A program made the translations under genes and the position numbers. From assembly GCA_029881335.1 (NCBI GenBank), contig JAOUMU010000020.1, forward strand, positions 1 to 35,192: DNA of 35,192 bases. The letters run 5' to 3'. The notes below the pieces were generated by a model. That model saw nothing but the letters and a program-made list of their open reading frames with translations, did not search any database and was not told the origin of the DNA. This DNA comes from Nitrospinota bacterium (GTDB lineage Bacteria; Nitrospinota_A; UBA7883). Below are positions 24,552-32,588 of this stretch, in pieces; positions within the stretch are counted from its first letter, which is position 1; every line of letters begins with the position of its first letter.

Positions 24552-25484
24552 ATGATTGGTTCATCGCCTGAGCTGCTTTCCGTGATTCGGGCCGCGCGCC
24601 TCGTGGCCAGCGCTGATGTGGCGACCCTCATTCGCGGAGAGAGCGGAACCGGCAAGGAGCTGCTTGCCAGGATGATCCACTCAGAGAGCCAGCGCGCCGA
24701 TAAATGTTTTGTGGCGCTAAACTGCGCCGCTCTTCCAGAGTCCCTTGCCGAATCCTTGCTGTTCGGCCATCGCAAAGGCGCCTTTACCGGCGCCTCCGAT
24801 GCGCAACCTGGGGTTATCAAGTCCGCCAATGGAGGAACACTGTTTCTCGATGAAATAGGTGAGCTGCCCCACCCTGTCCAGTCCAAGCTGCTCCGTTTCC
24901 TGGAGTCTGGCGAATGCATGGCCGTTGGAGACTCGGCGCCTTTCCGGGTGAATGTGCGGATCATATCCGCCACCAACCGGGACCTGTATGAAGAATCCCG
25001 CAATGGCAGATTCCGGATGGATCTTTTTTTCAGGCTCAACGTGGTTCCGCTGGAGCTGCCCCCACTGCGCGACAGGCTTGAAGACTTAGAATCGATCATG
25101 GGCAGTTTCATCAATTCATTTGCTTCGGATAACGGCCTAGCGGCTCCTGTATTCAGCCCCGAGGCCATGGATATTTTACGCCGCCATAACTGGCCGGGGA
25201 ACATCCGGGAGCTTCGGAATTTCTGCCAGAGGATGACCATTCTGTTAAGCGGGAGGGTTATCAAGCCGGAGAACCTGCCCATGGAGCTAAAGTCCCAGGC
25301 CAAGGAGAGAATCTCGGCGGCGTTTTCCCTGTTGGATCTCGGGATGGGACTTAAGGAAATCGAGGAGGAGCTTATCAGGCAAGCTCTTGCGCGGACTGAT
25401 GGCAACCGCTCCCAGGCCGCCAGGATGCTGGGCGTCAGCAGAGACACCCTTCTTTACCGGCTAAAGAAAATATCACTCGCCTAA
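24552..25484 (+). CDS. Sigma54-dependent transcriptional activator without sensor domain
   Basis: A 310-residue AAA+ enhancer-binding protein that would open sigma54-RNA polymerase complexes. Walker A is GESGTGKE (about 28-35), the sigma54-contact loop GAFTGA is intact (about 76-81), Walker B reads GGTLFLDEIGE, and NWPGNIRELRNF precedes a C-terminal Fis-type helix-turn-helix (GNRSQAARMLGVSRDTLLYRL). There is no receiver, GAF or PAS domain before the AAA+ core, as in PspF-type proteins, so activity must be set by another protein or be constitutive. An AGGGA site precedes the ATG. It is convergent with tonB, only 13 bp apart. I found no clear -24/-12 promoter in the adjoining gaps. Confidence 0.9.
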   Translation: MIGSSPELLSVIRAARLVASADVATLIRGESGTGKELLARMIHSESQRADKCFVALNCAALPESLAESLLFGHRKGAFTGASDAQPGVIKSANGGTLFLDEIGELPHPVQSKLLRFLESGECMAVGDSAPFRVNVRIISATNRDLYEESRNGRFRMDLFFRLNVVPLELPPLRDRLEDLESIMGSFINSFASDNGLAAPVFSPEAMDILRRHNWPGNIRELRNFCQRMTILLSGRVIKPENLPMELKSQAKERISAAFSLLDLGMGLKEIEEELIRQALARTDGNRSQAARMLGVSRDTLLYRLKKISLA

Positions 25485-25497
25485 TGTTCTCTTGCGC

Positions 25498-26160
25498 CTA
25501 TTCCAGGGCGAACTTCATTGCGATCTCCACCTTCATGGATGAACCATGCGCCCCCGGCGGCGGAGGCAGGGGAGAGGATTTAATCACGGCCTCCTTTGCC
25601 GCCTGATTCAAAATCCTGGTTTCTCCAGATACCTCCAGCATCTCCACTGTGCCATCCGCACTCACGTTAAATTCGATTCGCACCGTATCCTGGATACCTC
25701 TTCTCCTCGCGGCTAATGGGTAGTACTTCATTCCCTCAATTTTATTCATTATTTCAGTGAAGTACTTTTCTCGCTCACGACGAGCCCGCTCCTCCTCCAG
25801 ATCCTGCCGCGGACCGGGATCAAGGGCGGCCACCTGGCTCGGCGGAGGCGGGATAAACTCCGGCTCCGGCCTGGGCCGCTCCGGCTTGGGCCGCTCGGGT
25901 GGAGTTTCCCGCTTCTCAACCTGCCTCGGTTTTGGTTTTGGTTTGGGCACCGGAGGCGGCTTGGGAGCAGGAATTTCCACCTTCGCCTCCTCTGGTGGTG
26001 GAGGAGTTTTCCTGAATTGCAAATGGGCGGTTATACGGTTCCTCTCTGCGAGGCCTGAAGGTTTTATCGATCTTTCAGCCATGGCGTAAACCACGCCAAC
26101 GTGGATCAGTATGGAGACCGCCAATGCGGCGGCGCCAACCTGGGACCGTTTTCTCTTCAT
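25498..26160 (-). CDS. tonB: TonB energy-transducing protein
   Basis: Couples inner-membrane proton-motive force to the outer-membrane receptor. The 220-residue protein has an N-terminal anchor (AAALAVSILIHVGVVYAMA, with a His in the helix as in other TonB proteins), a long Pro/Lys/Glu-rich spacer (about 50-115) that crosses the periplasm, and a C-terminal TonB domain (about 135-220: MKYYPLAARRRGIQDTVRI, FNVSADGTVEMLEVSG, AVIKSSPLPPPP). It overlaps the exbD stop by 4 nt (ATGA) and is last in the receptor operon. Confidence 0.93.
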   Translation of the reverse strand: MKRKRSQVGAAALAVSILIHVGVVYAMAERSIKPSGLAERNRITAHLQFRKTPPPPEEAKVEIPAPKPPPVPKPKPKPRQVEKRETPPERPKPERPRPEPEFIPPPPSQVAALDPGPRQDLEEERARREREKYFTEIMNKIEGMKYYPLAARRRGIQDTVRIEFNVSADGTVEMLEVSGETRILNQAAKEAVIKSSPLPPPPGAHGSSMKVEIAMKFALE

Positions 26161-26558
26161 GGCTTTTGCGTGACTATATCCATGGAGTCGGCCCCGGCTT
26201 TTTTGGCTGCGTCCATAACCAGCACCGCCTTGCCCATCGCCGCCGCCTTGTCACCATGGAGAACCACCATTTTTTTCTTCAGCCCTTTCAAGCCCAGGCG
26301 GATTCTGTTTTCCAGCAGGCTCTCCTCCACCGCTGAGCCATCTATAAGTATTTTCCCGTCAGAATCGAGGGTAATGGCCACGACCTCGTCATTTTCCATG
26401 GCTTCTGAACTCTCCGCCGATGGCAGGTCCACATTAATACTTTCGTTTTTGACAAAATGGGCGGTGAGCAGGAAGAACACGAGCAATAGCAGAACGATGT
26501 CTATCATCGGTGTAAGATTGGGAAGGTGCGCCCCCCTCTTGACACCTTTAAACTCCAT
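26157..26558 (-). CDS. exbD: ExbD/TolR biopolymer transport protein
   Basis: The proton-channel partner of ExbB, 133 residues. The single membrane helix NLTPMIDIVLLLLVFFLLTA contains the essential Asp (Asp20) of the family, and the periplasmic domain follows (SINVDLPSAESSE to KKMVVLHGDKAA). Its start overlaps the end of exbB by 11 nt and its stop overlaps tonB by 4 nt. The location beside tonB supports ExbD rather than TolR. Confidence 0.93.
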   Translation of the reverse strand: MEFKGVKRGAHLPNLTPMIDIVLLLLVFFLLTAHFVKNESINVDLPSAESSEAMENDEVVAITLDSDGKILIDGSAVEESLLENRIRLGLKGLKKKMVVLHGDKAAAMGKAVLVMDAAKKAGADSMDIVTQKP

Positions 26559-27210
26559 CCATCACCTCTTCTATGTGAGGTTTTATTTCCTCAATGTCCG
26601 GAGATGAAGAGTTGGCGCAAGAGAGGTTTTCAAGGACAATGGAGCCGACTCGCCGCATTATATGCGCTCTGCTGTCCACCTTGCCTTCCAGCAGATGAAG
26701 CAGGAAAAGAGTCGGGATGCCCACTGCCAGGCCCACTCCGGTTGTGAGCATCGCTTCCCAGATTCCTCCAGCCAGCGCCTGGGCGTCCACTCTCCCCCCA
26801 GCCTGCTCTATGACCATGAAAGCCTTTATCATTCCTGTTATTGTGCCGAACAGCCCAAGCAGAGGCGCCGTGTTCCCGAAAAAGGCCATGGTCCTGAGGC
26901 CCCACTCCATCCGCACCAGCTCATCCGATCCTACTCGGGAAGCCACGCGGACCAGGTCCTTTGTCCCCTGAGACGCGGCGGAGATCATCTGTTTTGCGAT
27001 GGCGGCTTCCGGCCCCTTTACCGAGACCAGGCCTCCCGTTTGCATCTCCCTGGCGGCGGAGGCGGCCAGCAGGTCAATATCAGGGTTTGCGCTGCCCATA
27101 AGCGCGAAGTGGATATACCTGTCCAAAACGATGGCAAGGGCGCCCACCGAATATAGGGCAAGAATCCAAACGACTACTCCCCCTTTGTCGAAAATATCGT
27201 ATATATCCAT
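26548..27210 (-). CDS. exbB: ExbB/MotA/TolQ proton channel protein
   Basis: Forms the proton channel with ExbD. The 220-residue protein has three membrane segments (GGVVVWILALYSVGALAIVL; NTAPLLGLFGTITGMIKAF; a third with TGVGLAVGIPTLFLLHLL) and the conserved 'PLLGLFGTITGMI' stretch of the family. A strong GAGGAGGAT ribosome site precedes the ATG. The 46-bp gap from the PepSY gene is the only notable gap inside the operon. Confidence 0.92.
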   Translation of the reverse strand: MDIYDIFDKGGVVVWILALYSVGALAIVLDRYIHFALMGSANPDIDLLAASAAREMQTGGLVSVKGPEAAIAKQMISAASQGTKDLVRVASRVGSDELVRMEWGLRTMAFFGNTAPLLGLFGTITGMIKAFMVIEQAGGRVDAQALAGGIWEAMLTTGVGLAVGIPTLFLLHLLEGKVDSRAHIMRRVGSIVLENLSCANSSSPDIEEIKPHIEEVMDGV

Positions 27211-27256
27211 ATCCTCCTCAATCTGACTCAGGTCATTATTTAAGTGGTCTGCCCAA

Positions 27257-28846
27257 TCATGAAAAGTCGCGCGCGATCACTTTCCGGAACCTTGCTATTC
27301 TCACGAAACCCGTGATGCAGAGAATGATCGCCGCTACGCTGACAGCGTCGTTGACCCATATCCATTGGGTATGAATGATAAGTCCGCTATGCAGCCCCTC
27401 AATGAGGGTAAACAGTGGAGGATCATCATATTCGGGAAAATCGACAGGGGATGTGGTGAACACTCCTCCAATATCACCGCTTTTCAAGGCGCCATGGGAC
27501 AACAATCCCAGCCTTCCATCGGGAAGGATACCAGCGCTTGTGGCCATGTGTCCCGACCCCTTCACCGCGATCCACTCCCCGCTATTTTCCCTGTAGTAAT
27601 TGGGGCATCCCATGCCACCCAGGAAGATACCGTTTTCCAACCTGGAGAGAGACCACACAAAGCATGATGGCGCGCCGGGAAGCTTTTCCATGGCCCAGCT
27701 TTTGCCTCTGTCCGTGGAAGTGTACAGGCCGCTTCTGGCGCCGATGCTTATTTTCCCAGGCTGGTCCGGATATCCCATCACACTGAATATCTCCCCATCC
27801 CATGAGTTGAGATCGTAGACAGGCGGAAGATATTTTCTGTCCAGCTGAATCTTTTTCATCGAGTCCATCAGCGAGTCTGAATGGTCGATTACGATTCCGG
27901 TGAGCGAAAGGTATATCACGGGGATGATGGCGATAAGACCCATGTATAGCCCATGGCTCCTGTGCAGGATCTTCATGGTTTTTCGATGGGCCATCCTGCT
28001 GACGTGTCGCGCCCTCTTTTCATTTCCTCGCCACACTCTGGGCGCCAGCCAGAAGACAAATCCCGTGATGGAAAGAGCCAGAATCAAAACGCCACCCACG
28101 TCGTTTATCAGCAAGGATCCAAAGCCGGATACGATCCCACGGCCATAATGGAGGTCTCGCACGAACCGGGAGAGGCCAATCCTCTGGGCGGCTACGGAGG
28201 GGCCGGCGGGGGATAGACGCAGATCCCAAATGACAAAAGTGTCTGTGTTCAGAATGTAGAGACTGCTTCTTGCTACAGCCACTACAATCTCCCTATCACT
28301 TGAGCCGGGAGCGATCGCGTTTATAAAATCCCCCGCCAGCGCATAGGGGGTGAACCATTCTCCGCCGTTCTTACTTATCCATATTCCATCATCGGTGGCG
28401 GCATAGAGCCGGTCCCAGCCATACCTGGCGTCCTTCATCACATCAAAAACCTGGGGCGATCCGTCTATTCCCTCGAAGCCGGCCTCTTTCCAGCCTTCGC
28501 CCGTATCCGCAAACAGCCCCCTTTTGCCTGCGGCGATCCGATATCGGGGATCGTCAGCGTTGACCTTGTAAACCATAAAGCCCGCGGCGCGCTCTTTTTC
28601 CAGAATCCTGTCCGGGATAAGTATCTGGGGCGCTGGTGTCTGCCAGATCCATCGCCAGTCGCGATGGTCCAGCAGAAATCCGGTGACTCCAAGAACCGCA
28701 AGCCAGGCGGCGGAAATCAGACCACCCCACTTGTGGACACTGTGCATGGTAATCCTCCCGCGCCTTGGGGGAGCCAAGGGCACAGGAGGCTCCATATATC
28801 CCACAGCGCGGGGGATGATCAATGCTGCCTCTTTAGTCTGCGTCAT
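27257..28846 (-). CDS. PepSY-TM family membrane protein with two BNR-like periplasmic domains
   Basis: A 529-residue protein with four membrane segments and an evident two-fold plan: TM1 (about 40-59, HKWGGLISAAWLAVLGVTGF), a large loop, TM2 (LLINDVGGVLILALSITGFV), a basic cytoplasmic loop, TM3 (HGLYMGLIAIIPVIYLSLTG), a second large loop, TM4 near 500-520. Both loops carry BNR/Ycf48-like hairpins (DDGIWISKNGGEWF; SGLYTSTDRGKSW). The HKWGG and HRSHGLYMG segments match the His motifs of PepSY-TM proteins, some of which are ferric-siderophore reductases or heme-dependent membrane reductases. ATG 28846 shares one base with the receptor stop (TGATG). Role in reducing or handling the receptor's cargo is inferred. 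Confidence 0.75.
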   Translation of the reverse strand: MTQTKEAALIIPRAVGYMEPPVPLAPPRRGRITMHSVHKWGGLISAAWLAVLGVTGFLLDHRDWRWIWQTPAPQILIPDRILEKERAAGFMVYKVNADDPRYRIAAGKRGLFADTGEGWKEAGFEGIDGSPQVFDVMKDARYGWDRLYAATDDGIWISKNGGEWFTPYALAGDFINAIAPGSSDREIVVAVARSSLYILNTDTFVIWDLRLSPAGPSVAAQRIGLSRFVRDLHYGRGIVSGFGSLLINDVGGVLILALSITGFVFWLAPRVWRGNEKRARHVSRMAHRKTMKILHRSHGLYMGLIAIIPVIYLSLTGIVIDHSDSLMDSMKKIQLDRKYLPPVYDLNSWDGEIFSVMGYPDQPGKISIGARSGLYTSTDRGKSWAMEKLPGAPSCFVWSLSRLENGIFLGGMGCPNYYRENSGEWIAVKGSGHMATSAGILPDGRLGLLSHGALKSGDIGGVFTTSPVDFPEYDDPPLFTLIEGLHSGLIIHTQWIWVNDAVSVAAIILCITGFVRIARFRKVIARDFS

Positions 28847-30909
28847 CAGAACGAGTATGTGAATCCGCCGGTGAACGACAACGGCGAACCAGGGGCGAAC
28901 TCCCTGCCTCCGCGTTGCGAATAGCTTGCCGCTGTCGCCCAACGCTCATCAGTGATATTCATCACTCTGCCATAGATCTTGTAGGCGCCCACAACGTAGC
29001 CCACTCTTAGATTGAACAGGTCGTGCCCGTCATATTTCTCGGTGTTCTCGTCATCCAGCCAATACTCGCCCAGCTTCACATATTCCAGCTCCAGCGAGGC
29101 GCCTCCCAGAAAATCGGGAGTCAGGGTGAGCCAGGCGCTTGCCACCAGCTTTGGCGCGGAGGACATCTCATTACCACTGTAATCCAGATCTTCCTTAGGC
29201 TTCCAGTCTTCATAAGTATGCTCTGCCCACGAGGCTGACATGTTGAAAGTCGCCCAATCCGCAAGCCGCGTTTTCGCGCCCACTTCCACACCTTTATGCA
29301 TCGTCTTGCCTGCATTATTCAGCTCAGAGCTTTTGTCCGGATAGGTATAGGAGACGATATCGTCGCGCTTTTCCATCTGATAAAAGGAAATCTCCAATCC
29401 GGTATCCCGGGAAGATGTCCACCGAATTCCCGTTTCATAGCTGTCCACATTCACAGGCTTCAATCCAACAGAGTTTTCTGTTTTCCCCTGTCGGAAAAGC
29501 TGGCTCTGCGAGGGGACGCGGAACGCGTTTTTGTACGAAATGAATCCGTTAAATGAGCTGCTAAACTGGTACACGGCTCCCAGCTTCGGGCTCATGTGCG
29601 AGTAGCTGACATTTGTGTCGGCTGGCCTGCGGTGGGAGCCTGTGTCTACATCATCCAGATTGTTGATGTATCCATATCCCAAATTGTCATATCGGACACC
29701 GGCGGAAAACAGCAGCTTGTCGGCTGGTTTGGTCTCCAGGTGAACATATGGCGAGACACCAGTGAATGTCACTTTGTAATCGTAAATCGCGCCCACGTTC
29801 GTATAGCCGGTATATATGTTTCCTTCTTTAGAAGGCTTGATCTTGTCCTCGATTTGTCCACCGGGGCTCTGGTCGATATCGGCGCCAATAACCAGCATGG
29901 TGTCCATGGGGGCGAATTTGCGCCTGTACTTGACAATCACCCCGACAGAGTCGTTGCTCGATTCAAGGATCGATGGATCATACGACAGCGACCAGTTGGC
30001 AATATAGGAGAGCTTGTTCATCCGCGCGTACGGCGTGAGGCTGAAAAGGCTATCGGCAGTCTCACTATCCAGGGAAACACTGAAGCGTAGCGCTTCAACT
30101 TTCCTCCAGGATATTGGAGTGTAGTTGAATTCGGGATTGTTTAAATAATCTTCCTCTGACAAGCGTGAAGAGCCTGCCGTCTGCTGGTCTATCTTCGAAT
30201 ATGCAATCACCGACTTTATCGCCAGCGAATCCCCCACAAACCCGTCATATCTGAAAGTGGTACTTTGCCTGTCGTAATCTGTAGAGTCTCTCCAGCCGTC
30301 CGTATGCGTGACGTTCAGGTCAGCCCGCACGCCATGATTTCCCCAGCTTGTGCCACCTCCCACCAGGGTTCTTGTCCAGCCGAACGAACCCGCTTCCAGG
30401 TTGGCCTCCGCCTCTGTCTGTTGCGGCGCGGGCTTGGTCAGGGAGTTGATTATGCCGCCGATGGAATCGGATCCGTATAGCGAAGTGCCTGGCCCCTTGG
30501 TCACTTCCAAGCCGTCAGCCATCGGAATGTTGACCTCATACAGCGCGTTATGGTTGAAAAATCCGGTGGACCGGATCGGGATACCATCTTCCAGATAGAG
30601 ATAGACAGCCGCAGTGGTGAGAGGCTGTCGGATGGAGGTCGTATGCCCTTCGCCGCCAGTCACACTGACCAAGACGCCGGGAACTCGATTGACAATTTCC
30701 GAAGGGTGGGAAGGCTTTATGTTCCTGATCTGTTCCTTATCAACCATATCAACGGTAGCCGGAGTGTCAGCTTTTTTCTGCTCCTCCCTGGCGCCGGTGA
30801 CGGTTATTTCGCCTTTTAGATCCTCATCGTTTTCAGCCATAGCAAATGATGGCGAATATGTGATAAATAACAATCCCTGTAACAGCAAGATCATTACCAG
30901 TTTATGCAT
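28846..30909 (-). CDS. TonB-dependent outer-membrane receptor
   Basis: A 687-residue receptor: signal peptide (LVMILLLQGLLFITYSPSFA), TonB-box-like GEITVTGAREE, plug domain (about 45-160) with IRNIKPSHPSEIVNRVPGV and EVTKGPGTSLYGSDSIGGII, then a beta-barrel ending in a C-terminal Phe (GGFTYSF), the normal sorting signal. Substrate is not readable; siderophore, heme or cobalamin are the common choices, and the following PepSY-TM gene favours an iron compound. A GGGAGA ribosome site precedes the ATG. It heads an operon that carries its own ExbB, ExbD and TonB. Confidence 0.93.
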   Translation of the reverse strand: MHKLVMILLLQGLLFITYSPSFAMAENDEDLKGEITVTGAREEQKKADTPATVDMVDKEQIRNIKPSHPSEIVNRVPGVLVSVTGGEGHTTSIRQPLTTAAVYLYLEDGIPIRSTGFFNHNALYEVNIPMADGLEVTKGPGTSLYGSDSIGGIINSLTKPAPQQTEAEANLEAGSFGWTRTLVGGGTSWGNHGVRADLNVTHTDGWRDSTDYDRQSTTFRYDGFVGDSLAIKSVIAYSKIDQQTAGSSRLSEEDYLNNPEFNYTPISWRKVEALRFSVSLDSETADSLFSLTPYARMNKLSYIANWSLSYDPSILESSNDSVGVIVKYRRKFAPMDTMLVIGADIDQSPGGQIEDKIKPSKEGNIYTGYTNVGAIYDYKVTFTGVSPYVHLETKPADKLLFSAGVRYDNLGYGYINNLDDVDTGSHRRPADTNVSYSHMSPKLGAVYQFSSSFNGFISYKNAFRVPSQSQLFRQGKTENSVGLKPVNVDSYETGIRWTSSRDTGLEISFYQMEKRDDIVSYTYPDKSSELNNAGKTMHKGVEVGAKTRLADWATFNMSASWAEHTYEDWKPKEDLDYSGNEMSSAPKLVASAWLTLTPDFLGGASLELEYVKLGEYWLDDENTEKYDGHDLFNLRVGYVVGAYKIYGRVMNITDERWATAASYSQRGGREFAPGSPLSFTGGFTYSF

Positions 30910-30952
30910 TTTGTCTCCCTTCGAAAGCTTCTGATTTATGACACATACGATC

Positions 30953-30973
30953 CTGGCGATTACTAGTCGCCAG
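30953..30973 (-). other. Leader hairpin before the receptor gene
   Basis: CTGGCGA and TCGCCAG pair perfectly over 7 bp around a 7-nt loop, 44 bp upstream of the receptor start and probably within its mRNA leader. Could affect mRNA stability or translation. I looked for the conserved boxes of a cobalamin riboswitch in this leader and did not see them. Confidence 0.4.
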
Positions 30974-31131
30974 TTCGTGCGCGGCGTTTAAACATCCCTG
31001 GCGCCAATGCTGTACCAGATTTACGACAGGAAGTTCCTATCTACAACCCCATGCGTGCTTGACGTGAAAGGCTTGTGGCGCTTGGCAGACTGTTAATGAG
31101 CAAGAAGGTTGCCAAATATCTTAGTGCTTTA

Positions 31132-31146
31132 ATATCATAATGATAT
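31132..31146. promoter_or_regulatory. Fur-like inverted repeat upstream of the receptor operon
   Basis: ATATCAT-A-ATGATAT is a perfect 7-1-7 inverted repeat. The geometry is the one described for Fur boxes, and the core ATCATTAT on the minus strand occurs in the classic Fur consensus, although the outer bases differ. It is about 223 bp before the receptor start, somewhat far unless the promoter lies well upstream. Confidence 0.35.
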
Positions 31147-31170
31147 GGCCTTGCGGATGCGGATTGCTCA

Positions 31171-31200
31171 TGCAGGGTGTGTGATATCACACACCCTGCA
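31171..31200. repeat. Perfect 30-bp palindrome without spacer
   Basis: The left half TGCAGGGTGTGTGAT is followed directly by its exact reverse complement. The symmetry stops exactly at both ends. It lies between the amidohydrolase stop (31311) and the receptor start (30909), 25 bp from the Fur-like repeat. No T-run follows on either strand, so it is not a standard intrinsic terminator; an operator for a dimeric or tetrameric regulator, or a transcript-end hairpin, are both possible. Confidence 0.7.
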
Positions 31201-31310
31201 GGTGAAATAACACAGTGCATGAAAGGTAACCGAACAAGCGGGGGGATGCCAACACTGGCGCCATATTGATCGCTGACAAGCTCAGAAATAAGCTCGGTCT
31301 TGGAAATAAA

Positions 31311-32588
31311 TCATTTCCGCCATTCAAATCCCTTCGGTATTCGTAAGGGCCTTCCTTCCACCCATAGCCTGGAATAATCATTCCTGGATTCGATTACACT
31401 CCTCAAAGGGTCGCGCCTTGGGCCTATCTTCAACTTGATAGCCGCAGCGTCGAATGGAGCGCTTGGCGCCAGCGTCCCTGGCGCCGCCCCCGTATACCCC
31501 AGAGCCCTTGCCCCACCATCCGTGGCCATGCGGAACACTTCCCCGGCGCCCATGTCGGGAAACGTTTTCATCACTCTCCTCATCTCCGCTCGTATATCCA
31601 GGTCACTATTGGACGCCAGCGAGTCGGTCCCCAGCCCAACCGTGACGCCTTGCCGCAGAAGCTCCGGAAGCGGGTGAGGCGCCTTGCGGCCGAACCAGCG
31701 GTTGGAGTTGGGGCAATACGCCACCTTGGCGCCCGCTTTTTTCAGCGCGGCTATATCGCCTCTTGATGGATGATTAAAGTGGACTGCCAGCGCCCCTTCC
31801 AGAGCTTCGGCGTCCCTCACCACCTCCGAGGGTCTCTTCCCCGGCGCCCATTCTTTTTTGTATTGGCCCATCGAACGCAACAGATCACGAAACGGCCCCT
31901 TCCCGTGGCGCGAAAACTCTTGCTCCTCCAAAGTCTCCGCCAGATGAATGCAGAGAGGAAGACGGCCCTTGGTCGCGAATCGCGCCACCTCCCGCATAAG
32001 AACCCCGGATGTGGAATAGACGGCATGCGGCGCCACCCCCTGGCGCAACATTCCATCGCTCCCCCTCCCCTCTCGCACTCGCAGGAGAAGGCCGCCAAAT
32101 CTTTCCTCCGCCAGAGAGGGATCCAGCCCGAGTACCTCGTGGAACACCACGCCCCGTATTCCCTGTCGCGCCAGCGCAGCCGCCGTCAGCCCGGTTTGTG
32201 TTACATCTCCCACGCATGTGGTTCCCGTGGCCATTAGCCGCCTGACGCCGTTTGCGATTGCGCCCCGTATGGTGGAGTTTTTCGTTTTGATCCGCAGAGC
32301 CATCAGTTCCCTTATCCAGTCGGTGAAGGGAGCGCCGGGCGCCAGCTTCCCCTTCATATATGAAAGCTCCAGGTGGCAGTGGGCGTTTACCAAACCTGGA
32401 TGAAGGATATGGCCGGGCAGCCGGATGCTCCTGTCCGCCTTCACTCCCTTCAGGGACTCAGATGGACCAATTTCGGCGACCTTCCCCTCATGGACGATGA
32501 TGGCGCCGTCGCGCAGAACAGTGGAGGAATCGATGATGATAACCTGAGCGGTGACCTTCAGGGTGGCTCCGGTTACGGGTCGATCCAT
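31311..32588 (-). CDS. Metal-dependent amidohydrolase (ATZ/TRZ-type nucleoside or purine deaminase family)
   Basis: A 425-residue TIM-barrel hydrolase. Metal-binding His70 and His72 are in VNAHCHLELSYM, further ligands are in CIHLAET and HFNHPSRGD, and the catalytic Asp is in GLGTDSLASNSDLD. Members of this group include MTA/SAH deaminases and aminodeoxyfutalosine deaminase of the futalosine route to menaquinone. Overlap with an MTA-phosphorylase-family gene makes a substrate of the adenosine-thioether or futalosine kind likely, but sequence alone does not decide. ATG 32588 (MDRPVTG) overlaps the upstream gene by 16 nt and has GAGGAT as ribosome site; the frame is open further upstream. Confidence 0.82.
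   Translation of the reverse strand: MDRPVTGATLKVTAQVIIIDSSTVLRDGAIIVHEGKVAEIGPSESLKGVKADRSIRLPGHILHPGLVNAHCHLELSYMKGKLAPGAPFTDWIRELMALRIKTKNSTIRGAIANGVRRLMATGTTCVGDVTQTGLTAAALARQGIRGVVFHEVLGLDPSLAEERFGGLLLRVREGRGSDGMLRQGVAPHAVYSTSGVLMREVARFATKGRLPLCIHLAETLEEQEFSRHGKGPFRDLLRSMGQYKKEWAPGKRPSEVVRDAEALEGALAVHFNHPSRGDIAALKKAGAKVAYCPNSNRWFGRKAPHPLPELLRQGVTVGLGTDSLASNSDLDIRAEMRRVMKTFPDMGAGEVFRMATDGGARALGYTGAAPGTLAPSAPFDAAAIKLKIGPRRDPLRSVIESRNDYSRLWVEGRPLRIPKGFEWRK

Noticed and set aside
25485-25497. A bidirectional terminator between the sigma54 activator and tonB.
   Set aside because: Only 13 bp separate the two stops and no stem with a T-run is present.
1584-27252. The 12-mer TAAGTGGTCTGC occurs in the tmk leader (1584-1595) and in the gap before exbB's neighbour (27241-27252), suggesting a shared mobile or regulatory element.
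   Set aside because: Exact 12-mers are expected to recur many times by chance in 35 kb, and the flanks do not match.
30910-31130. Cobalamin riboswitch in the receptor leader.
   Set aside because: Hairpins are present, but I did not find the conserved B12-box or the GCCACTG-type core in the expected order.
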